A DNA stretch of 64,000 nt from assembly GCA_963662155.1 (NCBI GenBank), contig OY759267.1, forward strand, positions 12,151,623-12,215,622. Direction: 5' to 3'. The DNA comes from Lamellibrachia columna (taxonomy: Eukaryota > Annelida > Polychaeta > Sabellida > Siboglinidae). Position numbers and translations under genes: made by a program. The notes under the pieces are model-generated. The model saw only the letters and a list, made by a program, of their open reading frames with translations. It was not told where the DNA came from and made no database searches. This document shows, piece by piece, positions 10,961-20,870 of this stretch; positions within the stretch are counted from its first letter, which is position 1, and each line of letters starts with the position of its first letter.

Positions 10961-11170
10961 TTATGCCATTTTAACCATACATTTATTGAAAGAAAACACA
11001 AAAATGAGAGTAGTTTGCCTGTATACGATACACAATTTTTTTTATTTTTACCATATTAAAATAACGATATCTTTGGATCTAATAAAGATATATTAATAAA
11101 ATCAAGTTTTTGGTTCCCTTATATGTTACCTTTCATTTAAATTAATTGCCAATGTTCAATCATTGTATCT
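10797..11170 (+). repeat. Right arm of about 380-bp inverted repeat
   Basis: Reverse-complement partner of 5086-5470. Landmarks include AGTCCAGTCACG-type and AATAATTTCTTCAGGAGTTG-type sequence read on opposite strands. Its end abuts a CR1-like C-terminal fragment. Confidence 0.85.
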
Positions 11171-11189
11171 AATTGTTCTTTGAAGTGCC

Positions 11190-11565
11190 TACCTACTAGA
11201 GGTGTTCAAAATATTCAATGGGTTAGAAAGTATTCTGCCTGCTGACTTCTTTGACACGGATGAGGCACGGTATGCAATATGAGGGCATCTATTTAAAATC
11301 ACGAAAATGCAATCTACACTAGATTTAAGGAAGTATTCATTTACTCATAGAATAGTAAATGACTTGAACCAACTTCTAGAGGCAGCGGTTATGTCTAAGA
11401 CTAAGGATATTAATTAAGTTAACACATTTAAGGGTCACACTGACAAATATTTAAAGAATAGGGTGGAGGGTTATACGAGTCAGCGCCTGACTCCCTTCCT
11501 CATCATCTCCTCGAATGCAGCAACTGTGTAGAAGAGGAGGATCAAGGTAAATCAAGGTAAACTGC
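11190..11565 (+). pseudogene. CR1-like LINE C-terminal fragment and 3' tail
   Basis: The + strand reads EVFKIFNGLE, ADFFDTDEAR, LDLRKYSFTHRIVNDLNQL and NTFKGHTDKYLKN, interrupted by several stops. This matches the layout of the LINE C-terminus in copy A (VFKILNGYE, RKYSFSQRVTNEWNKLP, MFKNRIYRYL) but is clearly a different subfamily. The 3' end runs through GCAGCAACTGTGTAG into a short tandem ATCAAGGTAA tail at about 11546-11565, different from the ATTTAACAAG tail of copy A. It is non-functional. Confidence 0.75.
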
Positions 11566-11569
11566 TGCA

Positions 11570-12318
11570 ACTGCCTGTGTCCATGTTTTAAAATTTGTCG
11601 CTCAATTAGTCACGAAAAAGCGGCACACCGGTCACATGACCGGCAGACTCCAGCGGTGAATGAATCGAGTTCAACAACTTAATACTTCTTAATAGAATAC
11701 TACTTAATAGAATATGCCAGTTTAAATAAAATCTGAAGAACCATTTTGTGCAAGAGATCGATATACCAAATCACCAACAGCTACTTCATCAATACACTGT
11801 AAACAAATTATTAAGACAGTTGCTTTGAGTGAAAAACTTACCCCTTTCATCTTTGTATAACAATCAGGCTTGTCATAGCGCTTTATAAAATACCTACACA
11901 TATACTTCATTGAATATATAACGTTAACGTAGTAAATTTTTCTCATGTATACACATTTTAATTATTCCTACATTTATGACAAGACTGGCTTGCCATACAT
12001 CTACCACAAAAAGGGCGATTATTTTCACGGGTCAAGATGTGTATATCATAACAGTGTTACGAGTTATATTATATATCAAAATATACAAGACTCTGTATCG
12101 TTATTGTCGTAAACAGAGGCTGTGACGTCTCTAACGCGATATCAAGCGAAATTTCAATAGGCTGAAAACCGGAGTGGCATGTAAACTGCACCGGTAACAA
12201 AATAAATGTATATTTAGCTTTCTGGTAACTTATCCCATCTCCCCGGACATCCGTATTCATGAATCTTGGCCGCCATCGTTTCAAATGTCAGTATTCATGT
12301 CATTCGCCTAGTGGCGCC
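11570..12318. other. No gene seen upstream of LTR element
   Basis: AT-rich with two weak open frames on the - strand (11722-11946, 12069-12284) that resemble nothing known. A TGTTACG start like that of the 3' LTR occurs at 12055, but the following sequence does not match the 3' LTR, so I do not call it the LTR start. A CTCF-like word with one base missing (CATTCGCCTAGTGGCGCC) is at 12301-12318. Confidence 0.4.
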
Positions 12319-12396
12319 ACTGCGTCTGAACTGTTTCCATGTCGAAATGACGCATGAACTGCGTCTGAATAGTTTCCATGTCGAGATGACGCGTGA
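12319..12396 (+). repeat. 39-bp tandem duplication in 5' LTR region
   Basis: Two 39-bp units, 12319-12357 and 12358-12396, share ACTGCGTCTGAA, TTTCCATGTCGA and ATGACGC with four or five differences. The 3' LTR has only one TTTCCATGTCGAGATGACGC. The duplication lies at the U3 side of the conserved LTR part. Confidence 0.85.
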
Positions 12397-12506
12397 GAGC
12401 ACATGTATGTCTGCGGGAGACACCTTGTCGTAGATTGAAACTGTTAGAGCCTAGTCATGTATTAGAGCCGTTATTCTTGATAGTCGTGATCACGGATAAC
12501 GAAACA
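12371..12506 (+). repeat. 5' LTR, conserved portion (R/U5 side)
   Basis: Aligns without gaps to 16877-17012, with two mismatches (TAGATTGAAACT against TAGATTAAAACT, and TATTAGAGCC against TATTCGAGCC). It ends in AACGAAACA, giving the usual CA terminus. The TATA-like box and first 62 bases of the 3' LTR have no counterpart here. Confidence 0.85.
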
Positions 12507-12524
12507 TGGTGGCAGCGGTGGATG
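12507..12524 (+). promoter_or_regulatory. Probable tRNA primer-binding site
   Basis: Directly follows the LTR CA end and begins TGGTGGCAGCGGTGG; LTR-element primer-binding sites normally start with TGG, complementary to a tRNA CCA end. I cannot assign the tRNA without a search. Confidence 0.55.
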
Positions 12525-12627
12525 TGTGACAATTAGGTGCGTGAGAGACATTTATTTGTCACATTAATTGGTTACCCACTAATTATCGCTCACAAACTGG
12601 CGTTGTCGCCGAAATTTATTCGATCGT

Positions 12628-13875
12628 ATGGCAACGGCATCCAACGAAATGGCGATGGCTGCCGACGACGCACAACCTGCCGTCGAAGCGCGAAATGGTG
12701 GTGCACCGGCCAGGCCCCCTCAGCCACTCGTGTTTGGGCCAAACAAGGCAGAATCGTGGAAAATGTTCCGTCGGCGCTGGTCAAATGTTTGCATACTATC
12801 GGATATGGCTGCCAAGCCACGAAGCTATCAAGTCGCGATGTTGGAAATTTCACTAGGAGACGAAGCCATATGTCTTTATGACGGATTTCAGTTCGCAACA
12901 CCTCGGGAACACCGCACCACAACGGAAATTGTAACAGCTTTTGACGAATTCGCTGTAGGGGAGGCAAACGAAACTTTTGAACGGTATAAGTTCAACAACC
13001 GGAAGCAAGAGGAAGGAGAAAGTTTTGACGATTTCCATGCCGCTCTACGCGTGTTGGCAAAGACTTGCAATTTCTGTCATACATGCGCAAGCTCGATGAT
13101 AAGAGATAGAATCATCTTAGGAATAAGAGAGTCGGAGACGCGACAAGAGTTGCTCAAGATCTGCAGGCTTTCCCTGGACGTGTGTGTAGATGTCTGCAGA
13201 GCAGCAGAGTCGGCCATATCACACAGGACAGTGCTGGATGATGTATGTGAACCTGTACATGTCGTCAATAATGGTCGTCTACTCAAGCGTGAGTGCCGAT
13301 ACTGCGGTAGGCATCACGCGCCCAAGAAAGAAATGTGCCCTGCATATGGAAAGACCTGCAATAATTGTGGGGGCAAGGATAATTTTGAACGGAAGTGCAT
13401 GAAAGGGCGCGGCACAAACCAGCAGTCTAGAAACCAGCACCAACGACGTGTGTACAACATACGTGACAACAATGGGCGTGATGAAGACGACGACAATGGT
13501 AACGCCTGGGTGTACTCACTAACACCACGAAAACGGGGCGCATATGCGAAGTGTCGAATGCTCGTAAACGGGAAGCAGCTTGTATTCCAAATCAACACAG
13601 GTGCCACAGTCAATATGCTGCCAGCCAGATACGCCAGAGATGTTGTCCCATACAATGGCGTTCTCACAATGTGGAACAAGACGATGATAAAACCGCTGGG
13701 GAAGTGTCGAATGCTGCTGAGCAATCCCAAAACAGAGACATCACATGATGTTGAGTTCATCGTCTTCAAGGACAATGACTGTCAGCCGATTCTAGGTTTA
13801 CAGACCAGCGAGCAAATGCATCTGGTGAAAATACAGGACAACAACTTCCATCGCGTGGCAGCAAATCCAAGATGA
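12628..13875 (+). CDS. Gag with C-terminal protease of Ty3-type element
   Basis: A 415-codon open frame. Residues 1-200 are a capsid-like region with YKFNNRKQEEGESFDDFHAA, a typical Ty3 gag phrase. Residues about 222-257 hold two zinc knuckles (CRYCGRHH...C and CNNCGGKDNFERKC) that bind the element RNA; the second has Asn-Phe-Glu where a His is usual before the last Cys. Residues about 310-400 are an aspartic protease domain whose active site reads INTGATVNMLP: the catalytic Asp of the DTGA motif is Asn (residue 323), which should abolish cleavage. The start is the first ATG in frame after the leader. The frame ends in two consecutive stops where the domain should run on into RT, so pol was probably continuous with gag in the parent. 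Confidence 0.85.
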   Translation: MATASNEMAMAADDAQPAVEARNGGAPARPPQPLVFGPNKAESWKMFRRRWSNVCILSDMAAKPRSYQVAMLEISLGDEAICLYDGFQFATPREHRTTTEIVTAFDEFAVGEANETFERYKFNNRKQEEGESFDDFHAALRVLAKTCNFCHTCASSMIRDRIILGIRESETRQELLKICRLSLDVCVDVCRAAESAISHRTVLDDVCEPVHVVNNGRLLKRECRYCGRHHAPKKEMCPAYGKTCNNCGGKDNFERKCMKGRGTNQQSRNQHQRRVYNIRDNNGRDEDDDNGNAWVYSLTPRKRGAYAKCRMLVNGKQLVFQINTGATVNMLPARYARDVVPYNGVLTMWNKTMIKPLGKCRMLLSNPKTETSHDVEFIVFKDNDCQPILGLQTSEQMHLVKIQDNNFHRVAANPR

Positions 13876-13878
13876 TAA

Positions 13879-15405
13879 TTGTTTCAATTCACTGTTTGAT
13901 GACAAACTGGGAGAGTTTCCAGGTGTGCAACACCTCACAGTCGACCCAGAAGAATGCCCCAAGATCATGGCTAGCCGACGGATACCCATAGCCATTCGAC
14001 CGCAACTTAAGGACGAACTCGAGCGACTGACAGCCATGGTGTCATTGCTCCTGTGGACGAACCGACACCATGGGTCAGTCAGGTGGTAGTTGTAAAGAAG
14101 AGATCAGGCGCATTACGGGTGTGCATAGACCCTCACGAACTCAACAAGGCGTTGCAGCGTGAGCATTACACGCTGCCAATTCTCAAAGATGTGCTCCATG
14201 AGCTTCAAGGAGCAACTGTTTTCTCAAAAGCAGACCAGTCCGGTTACTGGCACGTCAAGTTAGATGACGAATCCAGCCTGTTGACGACGTTCCGGGCGTG
14301 TTTTGGAAGGTACCGGTGGTGTCGCCTGCCTTTTGGCACAACGGTGTCAAGTGAAGCGTTTCAAAAACACCTTCTAGAGGCCTTGCATGGCCTATCAGGC
14401 ATCATCTGCATAGCGGATGACATAGTGATCTATGGCAAGACATCCGAAGAACGCGATGAGAACCTGCGAAAGTTCTTCGAGCGGTGTCTGGAGACAGGCA
14501 TCAAACTCAACAAGGACAAGCTAGACATCGGACTGCAAGAGGTCACATTCATGGGTCACCGAATCACGAAGGACGGGCTACGCGTGGACCCAGCTAAGGT
14601 ATCTGCAATCAGCGAGATGCAGCCACCAACCAACATCAGCGAATTGCGCCGATTCATGGGCATGGCGAACTACCTGGCGCAGTTCCTGCCTCACCTGACG
14701 GACACCATGCAACCGCTACACAACCTGCTCAAGAACGACGTGCCCTACGTGTGGTCCAAGACTCAACAAACTTCCTTCGATGCAGTCAAGGTGATGTTAT
14801 CAGAGGCTCCTGTTCTTGCTTTCTACAACTCGGACAAGGAGCTAGTGCTGGAGAACGATGCGAGTGAGTACGGACTGGGATCGGTTCTGCTACAAGATGG
14901 CAAGCCAGTAGCATACGCTAGCAGGTCTCTGTCTTCTGCTGAATGCCATTACGCTCAGATTAAAAAAGAAATGCTGAGCGTGTTGTTTAGTTTGAACAAG
15001 TTTCACCACTACACGTATGGTCGAGATGTCACTGTGGTGACTGACCATAAACCGGTAGTTGCGATCCGAGCGAAGCCACTAGGGAAAGCTCCCAAGCGGT
15101 TACAAAACATGCTGCTGAAATCACAAGAGTACTCATACCAGCTGACGTACAAACCTGGAAAAGCCATACCGGTCGCCGACGCTTTGTCCCGAGCACCCAC
15201 AGGCGACCCGGTCACGGATGAGGTAGCCATCAACAACGTCACGCTCACAGCGTTCATTCCGGATCGCCTAGACCGGATCCGTGGTGCTACATTACTGGAC
15301 CCTGTCCTGCAAGAACTGGTACAGTCATCATGGAAGGATGGCCAAATGACAGAAGACGCGTGTCAGATCGTCTGCTACCCTACTTCAGCTACCGTGACGA
15401 GCTGA
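13879..15405 (+). pseudogene. Pol: reverse transcriptase and RNase H
   Basis: The linker LGEFPGVQHLTVDPEECPK (13900-13960) is in a shifted frame; frame changes near 13865 and 14038 cancel, and the RT then reads open from about 14040. Motifs: SQVVVVKKRSGALRVC, VFSKADQSGYWHVKLD, RWCRLPFG, CIADDIVIYG (Asp 122-123 counted from 14053), FMGHRITKDGLRVDP, then RNase H with NDASEYGLGSVLL (Asp 269), SRSLSSAECHYAQIKKEML and VTDHKPV. The family form around the first catalytic Asp is D-x-x-x-G-Y/F; here it is D-Q-S-G-Y, one residue short, so a codon seems to be missing next to the metal-binding Asp. Together with the frame breaks this copy is unlikely to be active. Confidence 0.85.
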
Positions 15406-16036
15406 CGATCCAAGATGGTGTCATATTTCGCGGAGAACGCATCGTACTACCGACTTCACTGCGACACAGCATGAAAGAGAAAGTACATGCTGGCCATATG
15501 GGCATCAACTCATCTTTGAGGAGAGCACGAGACCTGATTTACTGGCCTCAGATGTCTACAGACATCCGTCACTATGTAGAAACATGTGGTGTGTGTGCAA
15601 CCTACGCTGACAAGCAACCTGCAGAGTCAATGGTCATGACTGAGACCCCAGACCTACCATGGCAGAAAGTAGGGTCGGATTTGTTCTCGTGGTCTGGAAG
15701 GGACTATATGGTAACAACAGATTACCATAGCGGTTTCTTCGAGTTAGACTACCTACCAGACACAACTTCCGAAACAGTGGTAGGAAAGAACAATTTCAGT
15801 CAACACGGCACACACTTGTCAGTGACAATGGACCACAGTATTCTTCGGCTGTGTTCAGAAAATTCACACAGAACTGGCAGTTTGTGCACGAGACTAGCAG
15901 TCCAGGCAACAGCCAAGCCAATGGTGCAGCCGAAGCAGCGGTAAAAATTGCTAAGCGGCTGCTGAAAAGTGCAAGGCAGCTGGGGAAGACCCATACCTCG
16001 GTCTTCTGAACATTCGTAACACACCGTCTGAAGGGA
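15330..16036 (+). pseudogene. Pol: integrase zinc finger and catalytic core
   Basis: Starts in a different frame from RT. The HHCC finger is visible (VHAGHMGINSSLRRARDLIY, then CGVCATY), followed by the core with SDLFSWSGRDY (first Asp). A frameshift near 15795-15820 moves the rest: VSDNGPQYSS (second Asp) and GAAEAAVKIAKRLL (Glu) with exactly 35 residues between them, the DD35E spacing of retroviral-type integrases. A further frame change occurs near 15990 (NIRNTPSEGM). Integrase would insert the cDNA; all three acidic residues survive in sequence but not in one frame. Confidence 0.85.
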
Positions 16037-16651
16037 TGACAACAAGCCCTGCATAGCGTCTGTTTGGCAGACGTACCAAAACGTTGCTGCCAACAACAAA
16101 CAACCAGTTGAAACCGGGTGGTCCTGCAGATGTCGGAAAGCAATCCGACAGTCAGCGAACGAAGTTCGAATCAGTATTGAACTCAGACCACTCCAGGCGT
16201 GACTTACGACGTTTAAGTTACGACGTTTGAATGTCGGCGAAACAGAATGCAGCCATTAGAACACGGCAGGAGAGAGTGGGCTGAGGCAACGGTTCACAAA
16301 ACTCTGTCCAGTCGATCGTACGATGTCGTAACAGCGGCTGGACGCCATTACCGTCGAAACCGCCGACATCTCAGACCGTCACGTCCATCCGAGCACGACA
16401 CGACACGTAACTGCACTAACAGACCCGTACGAATGCTACCACCTAGTTGCGTACCGAGAGATCGAGCACACGATCCGGCGACCGTCACTGTTGAGACAAA
16501 CGCAGCCACATCTCAACAACAGGAAACTGCAACAGTCTCACAGAATACACGACCAAGTGAGGTATTTGTGCCAGAAGACACGCGAGCATGTGGTCCCATG
16601 ACTACACGATCCGGGAGAGTAGTCAGGCCCGTGGACAGATTGAACTTGTAG
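16037..16651 (+). pseudogene. Pol C-terminal tail
   Basis: Reads RLFGRRTKTLLPTTN after an in-frame TAG, and finally a 134-codon open part (16247-16651) with QPLEHGRREWAEATV, YRRNRRHLRPSRPSEHD and TRSGRVVRPVDRLNL. These basic and SGR-type phrases are the usual C-terminal tail of Ty3-type integrases. At least two frame changes separate it from the core. Confidence 0.75.
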
Positions 16652-16803
16652 TTGATCAAGTCTATAGACAAACTAAAATTGGGCTTAAATGTAATAGTAG
16701 CAAACTCTAATAATCGTTTAATTTACTGTACACTTTCACTGGATAGTGTTAGTCTAATAATCTTGTTAGTTTGGGCGTTTCGAGTGCTGTTACACAGCTC
16801 TAT

Positions 16804-16814
16804 AAGGAGGGAGG
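16804..16814 (+). promoter_or_regulatory. Polypurine tract
   Basis: AAGGAGGGAGG immediately before the TG of the 3' LTR; it is the normal site of plus-strand priming in LTR elements. Confidence 0.8.
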
Positions 16815-17012
16815 TGTTACGTGATTATGTCCAAGACATGCTGCCATCTAGCGAATGGCGGGGGAACTATAAATATAGTTTCCATGTCGAGATGACGCGT
16901 GAGAGCACATGTATGTCTGCGGGAGACACCTTGTCGTAGATTAAAACTGTTAGAGCCTAGTCATGTATTCGAGCCGTTATTCTTGATAGTCGTGATCACG
17001 GATAACGAAACA
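16815..17012 (+). repeat. 3' LTR, 198 bp
   Basis: Begins TGTTACGTGATTATG and ends ATAACGAAACA (TG...CA). Contains a TATA-like ACTATAAATATAG at 16865-16877 and, on the - strand at 16841-16860, the word CATTCGCTAGATGGCAGC, which matches the CTCF core consensus. The last 136 bases match the 5' LTR. No 5-bp target duplication can be shown because the 5' outer edge is not defined. Confidence 0.85.
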
Positions 17013-17073
17013 CTATCCACATTTAACATTAATATATTATACTAGTAAGACATTTTATTGTTTGCATATTTAT

Positions 17074-17185
17074 TAGTCTTTGATATTAGTGTGTTCCATT
17101 TAATGATTAGTCTGTGATGTTAGTGTGTTCCATTAGTCTTTGATATTAGTGTGTTCCATTAGTCTTTGATATTAGTGCATTCCAT
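17074..17185 (+). repeat. 26-bp tandem repeat, four copies
   Basis: Units at 17074-17099, 17108-17133, 17134-17159 and 17160-17185 share TAGTCTTTGATATTAGTGTG and TTCCAT with one to three changes; units 1 and 2 are separated by 8 bp. It lies just outside the 3' LTR. Confidence 0.9.
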
Positions 17186-17442
17186 TAGGTCACATGTTGG
17201 CATTATATAAGCCTCTGTGGTCGTTGATTAATACGAATTCTATTAGCGTGACTACCATCTATAGCGCGCGATGATGGGCAATAATAAGTAATGTTTAAGA
17301 CGTGCAGATATTCTGCAGAGTGCCAACATTAACACAAATAACCACCGATTTATGTTTAGTGCGTGTACAACAAAAATTTTAATTAAATTTGTGACAAATT
17401 GTCCAAGCATTTTATGACATAACGCTCCAAATTTTGACATCG

Positions 17443-17740
17443 TCTAGGATATGACATTGTGAGACATAACCGTAACTTTGGCTTCTTTCACTCCGAGTTC
17501 TTCTAAGATTAAGTTCTCAACTACTTCTTTATCATTTGTTCCTTCTAGTTTCTCTGGTACATTGTAGATAATGACATTGTAGATAATGACATTGTTATGT
17601 CTCTTTTCTTTTTCCTTTTGTTCCTCTTTCATGTCAATAAGTGAAGTGTTTTTTATTTCCCCTATTTCCTCACTTATCTGCTCGAATGATTCCTTTACTG
17701 TACCAACATCTGTATCTATTTTGTTTATTGATTTCGACGT
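17443..17740 (-). pseudogene. LINE ORF1 fragment (coiled coil/RRM start)
   Basis: The - strand reads FEQISEEIGEIKNTSLIDMK, then EEQKEKEKRHNNVIIYNVPE and ILEELGV. A coiled coil followed by K/E-rich residues and NNVIIYNVPE is the typical entry to the RRM of LINE ORF1 proteins. A 15-bp duplication (about 17563-17592) repeats the NVIIY codons. Only about 90 codons are present, with no other part of the element beside it. Confidence 0.65.
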
Positions 17741-17744
17741 TTTC

Positions 17745-19805
17745 TACAATGCTTTCAACTTTCATTAGGACTTCTATGCGCCAGTACCAAATATAAAACT
17801 GAAAACCTTTACATTTTTTTATGTTGGTAAAACATCTTGAGACCAACCTGTGAACTCTGAATGTTTCTTGGTAATTAGCTAGAGCCGAAATATATCTCTG
17901 CTAGGACTCTTCAAGTACCCCTGGTCATTGCGAAACCTGAGGGGAACTTGGTCAAGTTCCAGTACTGCTTATGTGGTGCCTTGTGACAGCACGTGGGTCT
18001 TGGATGCTAGCTAGACACAACAATGACCTACAGGGAGTTGGCCCATCTTGTTTTCAACACCATTGTCATGGGTGTTGAAATGTCTTCGCGAATTAACTGG
18101 GTGGTAGACAATTATCCTGGAATTTAAATTAAGAATGTGTACGACGTCTATATAGCAAAGCTGCGAGAGATCGCCGTACAACGTCTACAGCAGGGTTGCT
18201 GAGAACAACAATTAACTCGGTGAACCAAAGAATTTATCGTCAATTCGAAGTCACCCCAAGTGCACAGAGCAAGCAAGATCAAACAGATTTCCCATTGTAT
18301 TGTTCAATCTACTGTTGTTGAGTTGTTCAACCTTCAGTGTTTCCTTTTTTCCCGGTAAGACGCTACTGTTTTCTTCCAGGAATGACGCAATCTTTCCTGT
18401 TTTACTTTAGCACCCACATTCTTTTTATACGAGGTGTTACTTTACGGAATAGGCACACCCATGAAATTTCTATTTTCTTCACAATCAGTCGTGGACCATG
18501 CTTCTTGTTAGGTGTCATTGCCAACAAAGCTTTCTTCATCATCTTCTTCGCTTTACGCACTTCCCCATCGTCTTCCCATAAAGGCAATAACTTTTTCATT
18601 AGAAGGGGTAAGGTCAATGCTGACACACCCTCCTCACACATTAGAGTCTGTGTCTCCTTCATAGGTGTGTTCACGTCTTCTGTGCTTTTTGTTTTCATGG
18701 AGTGGATGCACGACCTTTCGCGTGCTTCTCTTTCTACTGTAGATATTCTTCACTTTAGGCTCCGTACCTTTGCATCTTCACAATAAAGTACCGTATTATA
18801 CATTTTACACCTGCTCATATAGACACTGCATCTTGGGAACGAAACTTTCAGGGGTTCATAGACAACCCGTAGGAGTCTACTACCCTTTCTATAAACAATT
18901 GAATACCCTTTGTAGTTATTACATACAATTGTTCGCAATGCTATGCATGCTTATTACGACTATTCCAAGTTACGTAAGACAAGGGCAATGCGTCACTAGG
19001 CATTACTATAAATGCCAGTATCACGTCTCAATTTCGACAGTTGGATTCCAAGAACCATCAATATATTGACTGGGAGCACCAAGTACAAAGGCTATTTCTG
19101 TAAAGTGGTGGAAGATGGAGAAAGCTGCCAAAAAATATCCCACAGTATAGGACATCGGGCACCTCAAAGAGCTTAATCTATGAAGGAAGTCATAGATGCA
19201 CTAGACATAAAATTGAAAGGTCAACTACTAGATTCAGAAATTCTAAATTAGTAACAACCCCATGGTCACGCTGGGCCCGGCTGGAGGCCAGCTACAAACA
19301 AGGGCCCAGGTAGTACGAAAGACAAGTGGCAGGCATAATTAAGAACTGTGAGCAACAGTGTTGCCCTTTTGATAAAAACATTTCGCCGTAAAATAAAACC
19401 CACCTGTTTAAACCTCCATAGCACCTCAGCATACCAATCCAACTGTTTACAACTGGAACTGCTTAATAATGATTACGGACTGCCTTTGTTTTGGTGCATT
19501 GCCGAACTTGGGTTTCCCAAAGAGTTTAGCACAAATAGAAGTATTTTATATATTATTATGATATATAACACAATGAGAAAGTAAAATCCTGTAAATACAT
19601 AGGCGCTGTCGGGTTTTTCTTTTTACAAGATAAATTTTTTTCATAACAAAAAGATGGGCAATTGCATTACGTCTTTTTTTCTAACTTAATCTTTGTGCAC
19701 GCGGACGTGATTCAATGAATGTCATCTGCGGTAGAATAGCGAATACCGCCGATCTATAAGATTATATTTTTAACTTTTTTATATTGACAATGTTGGCAAA
19801 CGACA
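17745..19805. other. No assignable gene
   Basis: Two overlapping opposite frames occupy 18337-18790: a + frame of 149 codons rich in Phe/Ser, and a - frame 18402-18698 (98 codons) containing PLWEDDGEVRKAKKMMKKAL, which looks more protein-like but matches no family I know. A small hairpin with arms TTTCAACACC and GGGTGTTGAAA lies at about 18051-18081. Nothing else is recognised. Confidence 0.4.
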
Positions 19806-19810
19806 CAGCT

Positions 19811-19939
19811 GCCATTGGTGGGAACACCGATCTCTATTTATAGTAATCGTATACGTCATTGGTGGAGAAACGTGTTTCTATCGGCGCTTTCATTGGTAGA
19901 AATAATCAAATAACCCGGATGTCGTAGCACGAGTTCAAA
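19811..19939 (+). promoter_or_regulatory. Promoter-like block with three CCAAT boxes
   Basis: ATTGG (inverted CCAAT) occurs at 19814, 19858 and 19892, each as (G/T)(C)CATTGGT; a TATTTATA lies at 19835-19842 and an ETS-like ACCCGGATGT at 19913-19922. The block ends directly before the ATG at 19940. Multiple inverted CCAAT boxes are characteristic of NF-Y-driven animal promoters. Function here is inferred. Confidence 0.45.
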
Positions 19940-20870
19940 ATGGCACCGGACAAGTGAAAGCGAGCTAAACGAAGTGATTTGTCAAAGTTTACAACCATTG
20001 ATGCTTTTATTTTAACCGGAGCAGCGTACCAACGGAACACTTTGGATCAGAGGCAGCGGTGTCCACGACAACATTTGTGACTGTGGCGGAGGTCCACAGT
20101 GTTAACCCTAGTAACCAGGCTGGCTCAGACGCTACTGGCACTGCATTATTGCCCACCGATGGCTCACTTTGCAGTGGACCGTGTGTGGTTGCGGTTGCGG
20201 TTGACGACGAAATAGTATCGGGTCCAATTGCCGATTCTCATCCACAGTTGGCTAAAAGAAAAGACAAACCACGGCCAGCAAACCAGAAACGATCAGGCTG
20301 TATTAGCAAAACTAAAAGGAAGGAGTACCAGTTGTTTCCGAAGAAGTGGTTAGCACGTTATCCCTGGATCCAATTCACTGAATCAGACGGGAGCATGTCT
20401 TGCCAGCTGTGCAAGCAGCAAGGCAAATGTTGTGTGTGGGTGGACGGGACATGCAACTTTCGACTAAAAACTGTCACTGACCACGACTTCAAAGGATCAT
20501 CTACACGTTGTTGCTGCCTGGAGCAGTGACCAAAGAACCATCAAAAGTGCAGTCGATAAGGAAATGGAAAAGAAATGGGACGCCATCAGCCTCGCTCTAC
20601 AAACATGCTACTGGCTCGCAACGGAGGAATTGCCGAACGCTAAATTCAAGTCACTGCTCAATTTCCTCCACATGCAAGACATGAGCAATGCTAAGTACCT
20701 GCTGCGAGGAGGAAAAGCTTGTTATGATTCTCCGAATATCTTCAATCAGATGCTTGTATGCTTAAGTCATTGAGGAACTGGTCATGCGTGAAGTGTGGGG
20801 GAGTCCGTTCATTGGTATTGGCGTGTTTTCTGCATTTGGAAAAAGGATATCTATGTGAGTAATTGTGCTA
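19940..20870 (+). pseudogene. TTF-type zinc finger/hAT-like protein, truncated
   Basis: ATG 19940 opens a basic N-terminus (KRAKRSDLSKFTTIDAFI) interrupted at codon 6 by TGA, possibly from a CGA. After a frameshift before 20059 comes an acidic linker, then a TTF-type finger: PKKWLARYPWIQFTESDGSM, CQLCKQQGKC, FRLKTVTDHDFKGSSTR. Another shift near 20505 leads to WDAISLALQTCYWLATEELP and YDSPNIFNQML, and a last shift near 20770 to VIEELVMREVWGSPFIGI. This order is that of hAT-derived proteins of the ZMYM6/C17orf113-like type. Similarity stops just before the first catalytic Asp region, so the nuclease core is absent. The coding part is broken and probably dead. Confidence 0.6.

Larger units (their letters stand above)
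12371..17012 (+). mobile_element. Ty3-type LTR retrotransposon, defective
   Basis: Order seen: 5' LTR end (12371-12506), probable primer-binding region, gag with two zinc knuckles, protease, RT, RNase H, integrase, a polypurine tract and a 3' LTR (16815-17012). This gag-PR-RT-RH-IN order is that of the Ty3/Metaviridae type, and there is no sign of an envelope gene before the 3' LTR. The shared LTR part differs at only 2 of 136 positions. The coding region has several frame breaks and a changed protease active site. The outer 5' boundary is uncertain because sequence upstream of 12371 does not match the 3' LTR. The zinc-knuckle and RT wording recall the Mag-like lineage, an inference only. Confidence 0.9.

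Noticed and set aside
12055..12370. Full-length 5' LTR starting at TGTTACG (12055)
   Set aside because: Only the first seven bases match the 3' LTR start; the following 300 bp do not align and no target duplication is found.
13314..13775. 153-codon open frame antisense to gag
   Set aside because: It lies wholly opposite the zinc-knuckle/protease coding region, which has clear family motifs; it is a shadow frame.
18337..18786. 149-codon Phe/Ser-rich frame as a membrane protein
   Set aside because: No start context, no homologue recognised, and composition follows the antisense of a Lys-rich frame.
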